Position numbers and translations under genes: made by a program
Notes under the pieces: generated by a model
Database searches by the model: none
Told to the model about the DNA's origin: nothing
What the model saw: only the letters and a program-made list of their open reading frames with translations
Origin: an uncultured Collinsella sp.
Lineage (GTDB): Bacteria; Actinomycetota; Coriobacteriia; Coriobacteriales; Coriobacteriaceae
Direction of reading: 5' to 3'
DNA: 30,370 nucleotides
Assembly: GCA_902492935.1 (NCBI GenBank)
Contig: CABUNJ010000030.1
Location: 1 to 30,370 of the forward strand
Shown: one piece after another, positions 1-7,175 of the stretch
How positions within the stretch are numbered: position 1 is the first letter of the stretch
Layout of the letters: each line of letters starts with the position of its first letter

Positions 1-431
1 GCGAAGAGCGTTGCTGCCTAGGCTAGCCCCTTGTCACACAAACTACCGAAGCCTCTATTATATTGACCGCATAGATTATTAACTTGCATTTCTAACAGTT
101 AAGGAGACGGGTGCTTTCCAGCACACTCCTTCGATGATGCCTTCCGCTAGTTGCTATGCCGGTTTCAGCCAACAAAGAATGTGCCCGGGCGCTCAGGTTC
201 ACCGTTAGCGTTGGCAACATATGAGATGATGCACACGCGCAACAAAAACGTGTACATCAGCCACCAAAATCGACATTTTTCGACATGTTTGGAGGCAGAT
301 GTACACGAATGCGAAATCCCCCGCCTAATAGCGCCCTCCACATGTCTGGACTCTCTATGCTTACGCTGGATAGACATCGCCGGAACGGGTATAGTATCGA
401 AAGTTTTGTCGTTTACCAGCGGGGGAGTCCT
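1..431. other. Non-coding leader region upstream of the first gene
   Basis: I see no convincing gene here; the open frames crossing it lack ribosome binding sites and family resemblance. It holds a bulged stem-loop at 101-131 (aaggag pairing with ctcctt, inner gtgct with agcac) and a 10-bp inverted repeat at 249-258 and 298-307. The stem-loop has no T-run after it on either strand, so it is not a standard terminator. A weak TATAGT hexamer lies at 390-395, about 40 bases before the first start codon. The left edge of the window may cut an upstream gene or RNA that I cannot identify. Confidence 0.5.
249..307. repeat. 10-bp perfect inverted repeat with 39-bp spacer
   Basis: cgtgtacatc at 249-258 is perfectly mirrored by gatgtacacg at 298-307. 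The spacer contains the direct repeat tcgacat at 270-276 and 280-286, exactly 10 bp apart. The arrangement could be an operator or a leader stem-loop for the downstream phosphatidyltransferase gene. No protein or RNA family is recognised. Confidence 0.4.
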
Positions 432-1136
432 GTGGGCATCAAAAAGAAGATCAAAAAGGAGCTTATCGGCACTTCCGATTACCCGTCGAATAAGATCTTT
501 ACGATCTCCAATTTCATTACCTTTACGCGCCTGGTCCTCACGCTCGTTTTCTTGTACCTGTTTGTGACGGACAACAACCGCGTCGTCGCCATCGTGATCT
601 ATGCCATCGCCGCCTCCACCGACTGGATGGACGGACAGATCGCCCGCATGACCAAGACGGTCTCGTGGCTCGGCAAAGTCATGGACCCCATCTGCGACCG
701 CGCGCTCTTGTTTACGGGCGTTCTGGGTCTGGTGGTGCGCGGCGAGTTGCCCATCTGGGTCTGCGTACTCATCATCGGTCGCGATATCTATCTGGGTATC
801 GGGTCGCTCATCGTGCGCCATTACCACCCTCGCCCCATCGACGTCGTCTTCCCCGGAAAGATTGCGACAGCGCTGCTCATGACCGGCTTCTCGCTCATGC
901 TGCTCGGTTTCCCCGTTATTGACGGGCTGCATCTTTTGCCTTCAACCCTTACGGCCTTCCCGGGTCTCAACGGAAGCTCGGTGCCCCTCGGCATCTTCTT
1001 TGTGTACGGCGGCGTGATCTTTTCCATGCTCACGGCTGTCATCTACTCCATTAAGGGCGGAGCGGCCATTAAACAGGCTCTCGCGCATCCCGAGGACGAG
1101 GACATCGACTTTCTGAACCCTGAAATCGAAGACTGA
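432..1136 (+). CDS. CDP-alcohol phosphatidyltransferase family protein (PgsA-like)
   Basis: Integral membrane enzyme that should transfer a phosphatidyl group from CDP-diacylglycerol to an alcohol such as glycerol phosphate or inositol phosphate. The family signature D-x2-DG-x2-AR-x8-G-x3-D-x3-D is complete at about residues 64-89 (DWMDGQIAR ... G81, D85, D89), and several hydrophobic segments follow. I chose the GTG at 432 because a GGGGGAG ribosome binding sequence lies just upstream and the protein then begins MGIKKKIKKE, giving 234 residues; the frame stays open back to 285 without a better start. It is followed by an FHA gene, as with pgsA-type genes near garA in some actinobacteria. The substrate cannot be told from the sequence; a canonical pgsA lies elsewhere in the window (21341-21979). 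Confidence 0.85.
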   Translation: MGIKKKIKKELIGTSDYPSNKIFTISNFITFTRLVLTLVFLYLFVTDNNRVVAIVIYAIAASTDWMDGQIARMTKTVSWLGKVMDPICDRALLFTGVLGLVVRGELPIWVCVLIIGRDIYLGIGSLIVRHYHPRPIDVVFPGKIATALLMTGFSLMLLGFPVIDGLHLLPSTLTAFPGLNGSSVPLGIFFVYGGVIFSMLTAVIYSIKGGAAIKQALAHPEDEDIDFLNPEIED

Positions 1137-1202
1137 TTCGTTGGGGTATGATTACGTACGGTTCATTATTTGCGGAACGTCCGCGATAAGTTAGGGGTTG
1201 TC

Positions 1203-1637
1203 ATGGACAACATGGTTAACAATATGCCTCAGAATGATAAGACTGCTGACGCTACCTGCGTATTCCGCGTGCCTTCAAGCGACGTCACCGTTCCCGACCT
1301 TATGGCCAACGTGCGCATCACCGCCCCCGTTCTGTCCATCGTCAAGGGTCCGCAGACCGGCGCCGCCTTTGAGCTCGAGGACGACGTGACCACCATCGGC
1401 CGCGATCCTGCAAACGGCATCTTCCTCAATGACATGACTGTTTCGCGCAGCCACGCGCGCATTATTCGCGAGGGCCTCGGCGCTCGCATCGAGGACTTGG
1501 GATCGCTCAATGGCACCTGGGTCGACGGTGCCATCGTCAATGCAGCCCCGCTGCACGACGGTTCTTCCGTCCAGATCGGTACGTTTACGCTCATCTACCA
1601 CGAGAGCACGCCGGAGCGCATCGAAACCGGTGAGTAG
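1203..1637 (+). CDS. FHA domain protein (GarA/OdhI-like)
   Basis: A 144-residue protein with one C-terminal forkhead-associated domain, which binds phosphothreonine peptides. The hallmark residues are present: IGRDP at the start of the fold, SRSHARI, and LGSLNGTWVDG. The N-terminal 40 residues are polar and may contain a kinase target, but the clear threonine pair of GarA/OdhI is not evident. The start is the ATG at 1203, preceded by AGGGG; an upstream in-frame TTG at 1170 is less likely. It lies 3 bases before the MerR-like gene. In mycobacteria garA is likewise next to the MerR-type gene ftsR, so a role in Ser/Thr-kinase signalling to central metabolism or division is a reasonable inference. 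Confidence 0.85.
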   Translation: MDNMVNNMPQNDKTADATCVFRVPSSDVTVPDLMANVRITAPVLSIVKGPQTGAAFELEDDVTTIGRDPANGIFLNDMTVSRSHARIIREGLGARIEDLGSLNGTWVDGAIVNAAPLHDGSSVQIGTFTLIYHESTPERIETGE

Positions 1638-1640
1638 GGC

Positions 1641-2519
1641 ATGGCCGAACGCAACTATCTGAGTATCGGCCAAGTCGTCAACCTACTTCGAGGCGCATAC
1701 CCCGATCTTTCGAACTCAAAAATTAGATTTCTAGAGGATGAGGGGCTCATTACCCCTCATCGTACGCCTAAGGGATACCGTCAGTACTCTAAGGAGGACG
1801 TTGATCGCCTAGAGGTCATCCTGCACTTGCAGAAGACCCGCTACATGCCGCTCAACGTGATTAAGCAGCGTTTGGAAAACGCCACGGACCTGTCAACGCT
1901 CGCTTACGAGGTGGGCTTGCTGTCCGATGTTCCGCTCAAGACGGAGCCCAAAGAGACTAAGCAAAAGCTGCATCCCATTGAGACCATTCCCGATATGCTG
2001 GGCGTCGAGATTTCGTTTATCCGCTCGCTCGCCGAGAACGACCTCATTCGCATCATCAAGAGTCCGCAGAATCGTGAGCTCGTCGATGGTCGCGATTTCC
2101 CGATCATCCGCTACTGCTCCGAGCTGTCACGCTTCCATATCGAGCCGCGCAACCTGCGTCAGTACGTGTCTTCCGCCAACCGCGAGTCCTCGATGTTTGA
2201 GCAGGTGCTCGTGAGCATGCTCGGAATGGATACCTCCGATGACGAGCGCGACGCCAAGCTCGAGCGTGCGTTTAAGAAGCTTCACGACCTGACCGAGGGT
2301 GTGCACACTGCGTTGCTCAAGAACCGCGTTTTTGAGTCGCTCAACGCCGTGGTCGAGGACGCCGACATCGATGCACTCGATGAGGAAATCACTCGCTGCG
2401 AGTCCACCAAGGCCAAAAACGAAGAGACAGCCGCGCCGGCTTCGCACGAGGATTCTCTCGTAAAGCCGCTCAAGGTCGTCGCCCCTTCGCAATCCGGCAC
2501 CGCCACCGCGGGCATATAA
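1641..2519 (+). CDS. MerR family transcriptional regulator, FtsR-like
   Basis: A 292-residue regulator. Residues 5-75 form a MerR-type winged helix-turn-helix: YLSIGQVVNLL, then KIRFLEDEGLITPHRTPKGY and RQYSKEDVDRLEVI. A second, weaker MerR-like segment follows at about residues 110-170 (IPDMLGVEISFIRSL, then LRQYVSS), as in the double-domain actinobacterial FtsR/Rv1828 group. The C-terminal 60 residues are charged and low in complexity. The start ATG at 1641 has GTAGGGC just upstream and sits 3 bases after the FHA stop, so the two are probably cotranscribed. The pairing of an FHA gene with this regulator is conserved in actinobacteria, where FtsR activates ftsZ (established for Corynebacterium); the same target here is inference. 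Confidence 0.82.
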   Translation: MAERNYLSIGQVVNLLRGAYPDLSNSKIRFLEDEGLITPHRTPKGYRQYSKEDVDRLEVILHLQKTRYMPLNVIKQRLENATDLSTLAYEVGLLSDVPLKTEPKETKQKLHPIETIPDMLGVEISFIRSLAENDLIRIIKSPQNRELVDGRDFPIIRYCSELSRFHIEPRNLRQYVSSANRESSMFEQVLVSMLGMDTSDDERDAKLERAFKKLHDLTEGVHTALLKNRVFESLNAVVEDADIDALDEEITRCESTKAKNEETAAPASHEDSLVKPLKVVAPSQSGTATAGI

Positions 2520-2559
2520 CCGCTGCTGAAATTTCGGCAACCCATTGAAAGGTCATGCA

Positions 2560-3090
2560 ATGTACGACTTCGAATCTCAAATCGTCGATATCCCCGACTA
2601 TCCCGAGCCCGGAGTCATCTTTAAGGACATCACGCCACTCTTTGGCAATCCCGAGGCGCTCAAAGCCATGACCGATGCCCTCGCCGAGCACTTTGCCGGC
2701 ATGGGAATCACCAAGGTCGTGGGTCCCGAGGCTCGCGGCTTTATGGTTGGCGTACCGGTGGCTGTAGCCCTTGGCGCCGGCTTTGTTCCCGCACGTAAAC
2801 CGGGCAAGCTGCCGCGCGAGACCGTAAGCCAGAGCTACGAGCTCGAGTACGGCACCGATTCAATTGAGATCCATGCCGACGCTATCAGCTCTAAAGATAC
2901 CGTGTTGATTCTGGACGACTTGATCGCGACGGGCGGAACCGTCGAGGCAACAGGTAAACTGGTGCGAGATATGGGCGCAAAGCTTATCGGTTACGGTTGT
3001 ATCCTTGAGCTTGCGTTTCTCACCCCGCGCGAGAAGCTCACGCCTTCTAACGAGGACGTCGAGCTCTTTAGCCTGGTAACGGTTGACTAG
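2560..3090 (+). CDS. apt: Adenine phosphoribosyltransferase
   Basis: Purine salvage enzyme that converts adenine and PRPP to AMP and pyrophosphate in the cytoplasm. The 176-residue product matches the usual length of about 170-180. It has the family N-terminus (IPDYPEPGVIFKDITPLF), the RKPGKLP loop and the PRPP-binding motif VLILDDLIATGGT at about residues 122-134. I chose the ATG at 2560 because AAAGG lies 7 bases upstream; the frame continues upstream only to a TTG at 2545. It follows the MerR-like gene after 40 bases and precedes the secreted hydrolase after 32 bases. Confidence 0.95.
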   Translation: MYDFESQIVDIPDYPEPGVIFKDITPLFGNPEALKAMTDALAEHFAGMGITKVVGPEARGFMVGVPVAVALGAGFVPARKPGKLPRETVSQSYELEYGTDSIEIHADAISSKDTVLILDDLIATGGTVEATGKLVRDMGAKLIGYGCILELAFLTPREKLTPSNEDVELFSLVTVD

Positions 3091-3122
3091 CCGTTACCCT
3101 TAGTTACTGGAAAGGAAGCTAC

Positions 3123-4250
3123 ATGCGCACAGCAAACACGCACAAAAACATGGCACGCTGCGCTGCTACGGCAACCCTCGCTTGTGTTTTGGGCTTGGGC
3201 CTCGCTGCTCCTGCCTACGCCGATACCGCATCCGACCTTGCCGCTGCTCGTACGAAGCTCGAGCAGATCGGTACCCAAACCCAGCAGATTTACGATGAGC
3301 TCGCCACACAGACGCAGGCGCTCGATCAGACTGCTGGCGAGATCACGCAGAAGCAGCAGGAGATCGCCGATGGTCAGGCCAAGCTCTCGACCTATGTCGC
3401 CGGCGAGTACAAAACTGGCGGTCTGAGCCTGCTTCAGGTTCTGACGGGCGTCGATGACCTGAGCGATATGCTCAACCGTCTGTTCTACTACGGCAAAGTT
3501 TCCGATAAGCAGGCTCAGACCATTCAAGAGGTCAAGGAGCTTAAGCAGCAGCTCACCGATAAGCAGGCCGAGCAGGAGAAGAACGTCGCCGCCACGCAAA
3601 AGAAGGTCGACGAGCTTAACGCTCAGCAGGCTGAAGCCCAGAACGTCGTAAACTCCCTGGATTCGCAGCTGCAGGCCGAGCTTGCCGCCGAGGCCGAGGC
3701 CAACGCCGCGCTGCAGGCCGGCATCAACGCCAGCACCGCCGAGAAGGCCACGGTGAGCAACGAGACTGCCGGTACGACCGAGAACACCAACAACGGTGGC
3801 CAGACCAGCAATAACAACAACCAGGGCGGCAACACTCCGGCTCCTACGCCGGCACCTGCTCCGACGCCGCAGCCCTCCACGCCTGCTCCGGCTCCGACGC
3901 CTTCTGCTCCGAGCCAGTCCGTCGACGGCGGTTCTGTTGTCTCGCGTGCATACAGCAAGCTTGGTTGCGCCTATTCCTGGGGCGGAATTGGCCCGAACAG
4001 CTTCGACTGCTCTGGTTTTGTTAGCTATTGCCTCACTGGTCGCTATTGCCGCCTGGGCAACACGGGCACCTTTATGGGCTGGACGCGTGTGTCCGATCCG
4101 CAGCCCGGTGACGTTGTGGTCAACTCGTACCACACCGGCATCTACATCGGTGGTGGCCAGATGATTCATGCTTCCGACTACAACACGGGTGTTATCATCA
4201 GCTCCGTTGCCGCCGGCATGAACAACAACTATATCTTCGTGCGTTACTAA
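3123..4250 (+). CDS. Secreted NlpC/P60 peptidoglycan hydrolase with coiled coil
   Basis: A 375-residue exported cell-wall enzyme. Residues 1-33 are a signal peptide (basic start, ACVLGLGLAAPAYA, likely cleavage after AYA). Residues 34-200 are a long coiled coil rich in Q, K, E and A, similar to the PcsB/RipA type. Residues 214-263 are an N-rich then Pro-rich linker (repeats of PAPTP). Residues 268-375 are the NlpC/P60 domain with catalytic Cys296 in DCSGF and His337 in YHTGIYIGGG; His349 in MIHAS is the probable third residue. It should cleave peptide cross-bridges (gamma-D-Glu to diamino acid bonds) during growth or division. GGAAAGGAAG precedes the ATG. A strong terminator follows. Confidence 0.93.
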   Translation: MRTANTHKNMARCAATATLACVLGLGLAAPAYADTASDLAAARTKLEQIGTQTQQIYDELATQTQALDQTAGEITQKQQEIADGQAKLSTYVAGEYKTGGLSLLQVLTGVDDLSDMLNRLFYYGKVSDKQAQTIQEVKELKQQLTDKQAEQEKNVAATQKKVDELNAQQAEAQNVVNSLDSQLQAELAAEAEANAALQAGINASTAEKATVSNETAGTTENTNNGGQTSNNNNQGGNTPAPTPAPAPTPQPSTPAPAPTPSAPSQSVDGGSVVSRAYSKLGCAYSWGGIGPNSFDCSGFVSYCLTGRYCRLGNTGTFMGWTRVSDPQPGDVVVNSYHTGIYIGGGQMIHASDYNTGVIISSVAAGMNNNYIFVRY

Positions 4251-4274
4251 GTCATCTTACACAGCGTGTGAATG

Positions 4275-4314
4275 TGGACCTCGTGGCTTTAAGTCGCGAG
4301 GTCCATTCTTTTTT
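4275..4314 (+). terminator. Rho-independent terminator of the NlpC/P60 gene
   Basis: tggacctcg at 4275-4283 pairs with cgaggtcca at 4297-4305, extended by three inner pairs, two of them wobbles, and followed by TTCTTTTTT. It lies 24 bases after the stop codon of the hydrolase gene. Confidence 0.88.
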
Positions 4315-4323
4315 CTCTAATCT

Positions 4324-4362
4324 TGTACGGCTATCTAGTATTCAAAACTAGATAGCCGTACA
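4324..4362. promoter_or_regulatory. 16-bp perfect palindrome, candidate operator of degV
   Basis: tgtacggctatctagt at 4324-4339 and its exact inverse at 4347-4362 flank a 7-base centre. The 31 bases at 4328-4358 match 25 of 31 positions of the sequence in front of the DUF1836 gene (complement of 6000-6030), in the same orientation relative to the downstream gene. The palindrome covers the expected -35 position of the degV promoter, whose TATAAT is at 4381-4386. There is no T-run after it, which argues against a terminator. A MerR-like or helix-turn-helix repressor, perhaps the DUF1836 protein itself, is the obvious candidate binder (inference). Confidence 0.7.
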
Positions 4363-4386
4363 TTCAGTTTGCAAGATGGCTATAAT
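4358..4386 (+). promoter_or_regulatory. Candidate degV promoter
   Basis: A perfect TATAAT is at 4381-4386, 29 bases before the degV start. A 17-base spacer would put a poor -35 (gtacat, 4358-4363) at the edge of the palindromic operator, as expected for a regulated promoter. Confidence 0.55.
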
Positions 4387-4415
4387 TGTTGAAGAACAAT
4401 TAGAAAGGACCCTCT

Positions 4416-5282
4416 ATGAGCTGGGCACTTATCTCAGATTCAAGCTGTAACCTCCGCGATTGGCAACCGACCGCACCCCATACCACCTTTGCATTTGCGC
4501 CCCTCAAAATTCGAGTGGGGGAGCGTGAATTCGTTGATGACCTTTCGCTCGATGTTCATGAGCTCAACTGCGCTGTTCAGGCGGAGACGAACGCTTCTTC
4601 GAGCGCTTGTCCCAGCGTAGGGGAGTGGGCCGAGCTCTTCAAATTGGCAGACATGACCATCTGCATGCCGATCTCTGAGGGCGTGTCGGGCAGCTACAAC
4701 GCGGCAGCCACGGCTCGCGATATGGTTCTTGCCGAGGAGCCCGACCGACAGATTCATCTAGTCAATTCACGCGCAGCTGGCGGCAAAATGGACCTCATTT
4801 TCTTGCTGTTCGACCGCTATCTTGCAAGCAATCCGAATGTCTCATTCGAGGATGCTTGCGCATACTTCGATAGCCTTGAACAGAACAGCAAAATCCTCTT
4901 CAGTTTGTGCAATTACGAAAACCTCGCCAAAGCCGGACGTATCCCTAAGGCAGCCGGCGTCATTGCCAACAAGCTCAATATCCGCATTTTGGGCACGGCG
5001 AGTGAAGCCGGTAAAATCGAACTCGTCGGGCACACGCGTGGCGAAAAGAAGATGCTCAACAAAATCATCGACACTATGGAAGCCGAGGGCTTTACGGGCG
5101 GTGAGGTCGTCATCGATCACGTTGAGAACGAAGCTGGAGCCCAGGCGCTTACTGATCGCATAGTCGAGCATTGGCCCGACTCCAAGACCATCATTATGCC
5201 CTGCAATGGCCTGGATTCCTATTACGCCGAGATGCACGGCCTCATCATCGGCTATGGCATGGGCGTAGCTTCGGGCAAATAA
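4416..5282 (+). CDS. DegV family fatty-acid-binding protein
   Basis: A 288-residue cytosolic protein of the DegV/FakB family, which holds a fatty acid for phosphorylation by the FakA kinase. The family opening ISDSSCNLRDW and the SEGVSGSYNAA loop (phosphate/carboxylate binding) are visible, as is the C-terminal HGLIIGYGMGVASG segment. The ATG at 4416 is preceded by AGAAAGGA with good spacing. It stands alone between two terminators, behind a palindromic operator shared with the neighbouring DUF1836 gene. No FakA-like partner is visible in the window. Family assignment is firm; ligand and partner are unknown. Confidence 0.88.
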   Translation: MSWALISDSSCNLRDWQPTAPHTTFAFAPLKIRVGEREFVDDLSLDVHELNCAVQAETNASSSACPSVGEWAELFKLADMTICMPISEGVSGSYNAAATARDMVLAEEPDRQIHLVNSRAAGGKMDLIFLLFDRYLASNPNVSFEDACAYFDSLEQNSKILFSLCNYENLAKAGRIPKAAGVIANKLNIRILGTASEAGKIELVGHTRGEKKMLNKIIDTMEAEGFTGGEVVIDHVENEAGAQALTDRIVEHWPDSKTIIMPCNGLDSYYAEMHGLIIGYGMGVASGK

Positions 5283-5301
5283 AGTCCAACCAGCAAAATA
5301 G

Positions 5302-5345
5302 GGGCGGGACAAAGCGACAGATGGCTCTTTGTCCCGCCCGTTTTA
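5302..5345. terminator. Terminator between degV and the DUF1836 gene
   Basis: gggcgggacaaag at 5302-5314 pairs perfectly (13 bp) with ctttgtcccgccc at 5327-5339, followed by GTTTTAT on the plus strand. It lies just after degV and close to the stop codon of the convergent DUF1836 gene, so it may serve both, though the T-run favours the plus strand. Confidence 0.88.
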
Positions 5346-5353
5346 TACGTCGG

Positions 5354-5965
5354 CTAGCTATTAAACCCGTTGAACTTGAGATAGCTCATCAGGTACGCTT
5401 TCGAAACAAAGGATGAAACCGCGCTGCGCACAAGCAGCGACTCACGCGTTACCTGATGCGCCGTATCGGGAACCGGCGTCTGCTCGACAGAAAACGCCGA
5501 ACGAATCGATGCCTCGAGCTGATCGACCACATAGTCGAAGGCCGTCGGGGCATCGTAGCTCAAACGCTGAATGTTAAAGAGCGCCTGCACCGCAGCAATA
5601 GGTAGCACCTGCTTAAAGATGCAGATAGCGATCAGGCGGGCAATCTGCTCGCGACCATACTGCTTTTTGACCGGAGCAGGCACCAGGCCGACCTTCACGT
5701 AGTTATTGATCATCGATGGCGTAATGACAGGCTGCTCAACGCAAATGGATAGCGGCTCCATCCACAGCGCAACATACTCAATAACCTGGTCGCGGTAGAG
5801 CGTCACATTGGGCAACTGGTCATAGCGCGGCAGACTCAACGTATTGAGTTTGCGCACGATATCGGACTGAATAAATGCATCGGGCAGCACAGTGGGCTGA
5901 ATATCCTCAGGCTTAATGCTGACCGACGAATCGGACATCGGAATAACGTGTTTAACGTGGTTCAT
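5354..5965 (-). CDS. DUF1836 domain protein, putative HTH regulator
   Basis: A 203-residue protein with the DUF1836 pattern: a MerR-like helix-turn-helix region around residues 75-125 (VITPSMINNYVKVGLVPAP, then KKQYGREQIARLIAI), followed by a helical segment (CIFKQVLPIAAVQALFN). Proteins of this type are uncharacterised but look like transcriptional regulators. GGAGG lies 6 bases upstream of the ATG at 5965. The gene is behind an imperfect palindrome at 6000-6030 that closely resembles the perfect palindrome in front of degV. This suggests autoregulation plus control of degV (inference). The N-terminal 40 residues are polar and unassigned. Confidence 0.78.
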   Translation of the reverse strand: MNHVKHVIPMSDSSVSIKPEDIQPTVLPDAFIQSDIVRKLNTLSLPRYDQLPNVTLYRDQVIEYVALWMEPLSICVEQPVITPSMINNYVKVGLVPAPVKKQYGREQIARLIAICIFKQVLPIAAVQALFNIQRLSYDAPTAFDYVVDQLEASIRSAFSVEQTPVPDTAHQVTRESLLVRSAVSSFVSKAYLMSYLKFNGFNS

Positions 5966-5989
5966 AAAGGTCCTCCGTTCATTTTCTAT

Positions 5990-6030
5990 ATTGTATTCTA
6001 GGTTATCTAGTTATGCATACCATATAGCCG
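5990..6030 (-). promoter_or_regulatory. Promoter and palindromic operator of the DUF1836 gene
   Basis: On the minus strand a TACAAT -10 lies at 5990-5995. Immediately upstream, 6000-6030 carries an imperfect palindrome whose arms (ggctatatggt and actagataacc) agree at 8 of 11 positions. It shares 25 of 31 bases with the degV palindrome at 4328-4358. The operator covers the -35 region, consistent with repression. Confidence 0.62.
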
Positions 6031-6036
6031 GAAAGT

Positions 6037-6081
6037 AAAAGTGGTTGGACAGCACATTGATGCACAGTCCAACCACTTTGT
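6037..6081 (-). terminator. trxB: Hairpin terminator downstream of trxB
   Basis: aaagtggttggac at 6038-6050 pairs perfectly (13 bp) with gtccaaccacttt at 6067-6079, with a further short internal pairing. On the minus strand it follows the trxB stop and ends in CTTTTACTTTC, a short T-run. It separates trxB from the DUF1836 promoter. Confidence 0.68.
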
Positions 6082-6119
6082 TTAAAGATAGCAACCTAAC
6101 ATAAGATATATTATCGTAC

Positions 6120-7058
6120 TTATCCGTAGAGAAATGCGTATGCTCTGGTTGCCGCTATGGCTCCATCAGAAACGGCGGTCACAACCTGACGTAAGCGCTT
6201 GGAACGGATATCGCCAGCAGCAAATAGACCTGGCGTACGGGTCGCCATGGATTCATCAGTCAGAACGCCGCCATCAGGCGCCAGATCGACTAAATGCTCG
6301 ACAAGTTCGGTATGGGGTTGCGTTCCGGTAAAGACAAAGATGCCAAACGAACCGGGCTCAAATGACTCGGTATGAGTCTCACCGGATGCATTGTCCTTAA
6401 AGGCGATCGTCGTTGGCATGGCTTCGCCCGAGAGCTCCACAATACTAGTTTGGTACCTAACTGAAATATTATCTTTTGCAAGAACTTTTTGAACCACACC
6501 ATCGGGGGCACGGAACTGATCGCGGCGCAAAACGATGGTCACGCTGCTGGCGATTTCTGACAAGAACAGAGCTTCCTCGCATGCCGAATTGCCACCACCG
6601 ATTACAAAGACCTGTTTGCCACGGAAGAACATGCCGTCACACGTCGCGCAATACGAAACGCCACGACCGCGATACGTATCCTCGCCAGCGAAACCTGCCG
6701 GACGCGGCGTGGCACCCATGCAAGCGATAACACTCCTAGCCGTCGTATCACCAACATCGTGATGAACGGTAAACAATTTGGAGCCGGCATCGTAATCGAC
6801 ACCCGTCACCATGCTCCATTCAACCTGAGCCCCTAGGCCTTCTGCATGTTGTTGGAATCGCTCACCGAGTTCAGCGCCGCTCAGTAGCGGAATGCCCGGA
6901 TAGTTCTCGACCTCATTGGTTGTGGCGATCTGTCCTCCCGACATGCCCTGCTCAATCACGGTCGTCGTTAGGTTGGCGCGCGCCGCGTAAATGGCTGCAG
7001 CATAGCCCGCAGGGCCGCCGCCGATAATAGCAACATCGATCGGCTGATGGGTAGTCAT
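6120..7058 (-). CDS. trxB: Thioredoxin-disulfide reductase
   Basis: FAD/NADPH flavoprotein that reduces oxidised thioredoxin. Its 312 residues match the low-molecular-weight family. It has the FAD motif GGGPAG (residues 13-18), the redox pair CATC (C137 and C140), the NADPH motif GGGNSA (154-159), the LRRD segment after it, and the C-terminal FAD motif AAGDIR followed by RQVVTAVSDG. I chose the ATG at 7058 because AGGAGG is correctly spaced in front of it; the open frame runs upstream to 7133 across the intergenic region. It is divergent from the glycosyltransferase gene. Confidence 0.95.
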   Translation of the reverse strand: MTTHQPIDVAIIGGGPAGYAAAIYAARANLTTTVIEQGMSGGQIATTNEVENYPGIPLLSGAELGERFQQHAEGLGAQVEWSMVTGVDYDAGSKLFTVHHDVGDTTARSVIACMGATPRPAGFAGEDTYRGRGVSYCATCDGMFFRGKQVFVIGGGNSACEEALFLSEIASSVTIVLRRDQFRAPDGVVQKVLAKDNISVRYQTSIVELSGEAMPTTIAFKDNASGETHTESFEPGSFGIFVFTGTQPHTELVEHLVDLAPDGGVLTDESMATRTPGLFAAGDIRSKRLRQVVTAVSDGAIAATRAYAFLYG

Positions 7059-7117
7059 GAAGAGACCTCCTGTCGAAAGATTGGCGTTCTTTGCGCTCAT
7101 ACCCAAATTTACGTGAA

Positions 7118-7139
7118 CATGACACTCATGCACTACAAT
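7118..7139. promoter_or_regulatory. Divergent promoter region with CATGA-CAC-TCATG palindrome
   Basis: The 117-base gap between the trxB and glycosyltransferase starts contains the palindrome CATGACACTCATG at 7118-7130. Four bases further on, TACAAT at 7134-7139 is a plausible -10 for the plus-strand gene; no good -35 is visible. Confidence 0.35.
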
Positions 7140-7175
7140 GATAAATCGCGTAACAAAGCTGAAGGGGAGTTATCG

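Noticed and set aside
101..131. Terminator or known riboswitch in the first leader
   Set aside because: The stem-loop lacks a T-run on either strand, and I could not match the surrounding bases to any riboswitch consensus I know.
3087..4169. A 360-codon minus-strand frame
   Set aside because: Antisense to the NlpC/P60 gene, with Arg-rich and Leu-rich runs that mirror its Pro-rich linker and coiled coil.
4324..4362. Palindrome before degV as a terminator of the NlpC/P60 gene
   Set aside because: A proper terminator already precedes it at 4275-4314, it has no T-run, and it recurs in front of the DUF1836 gene.
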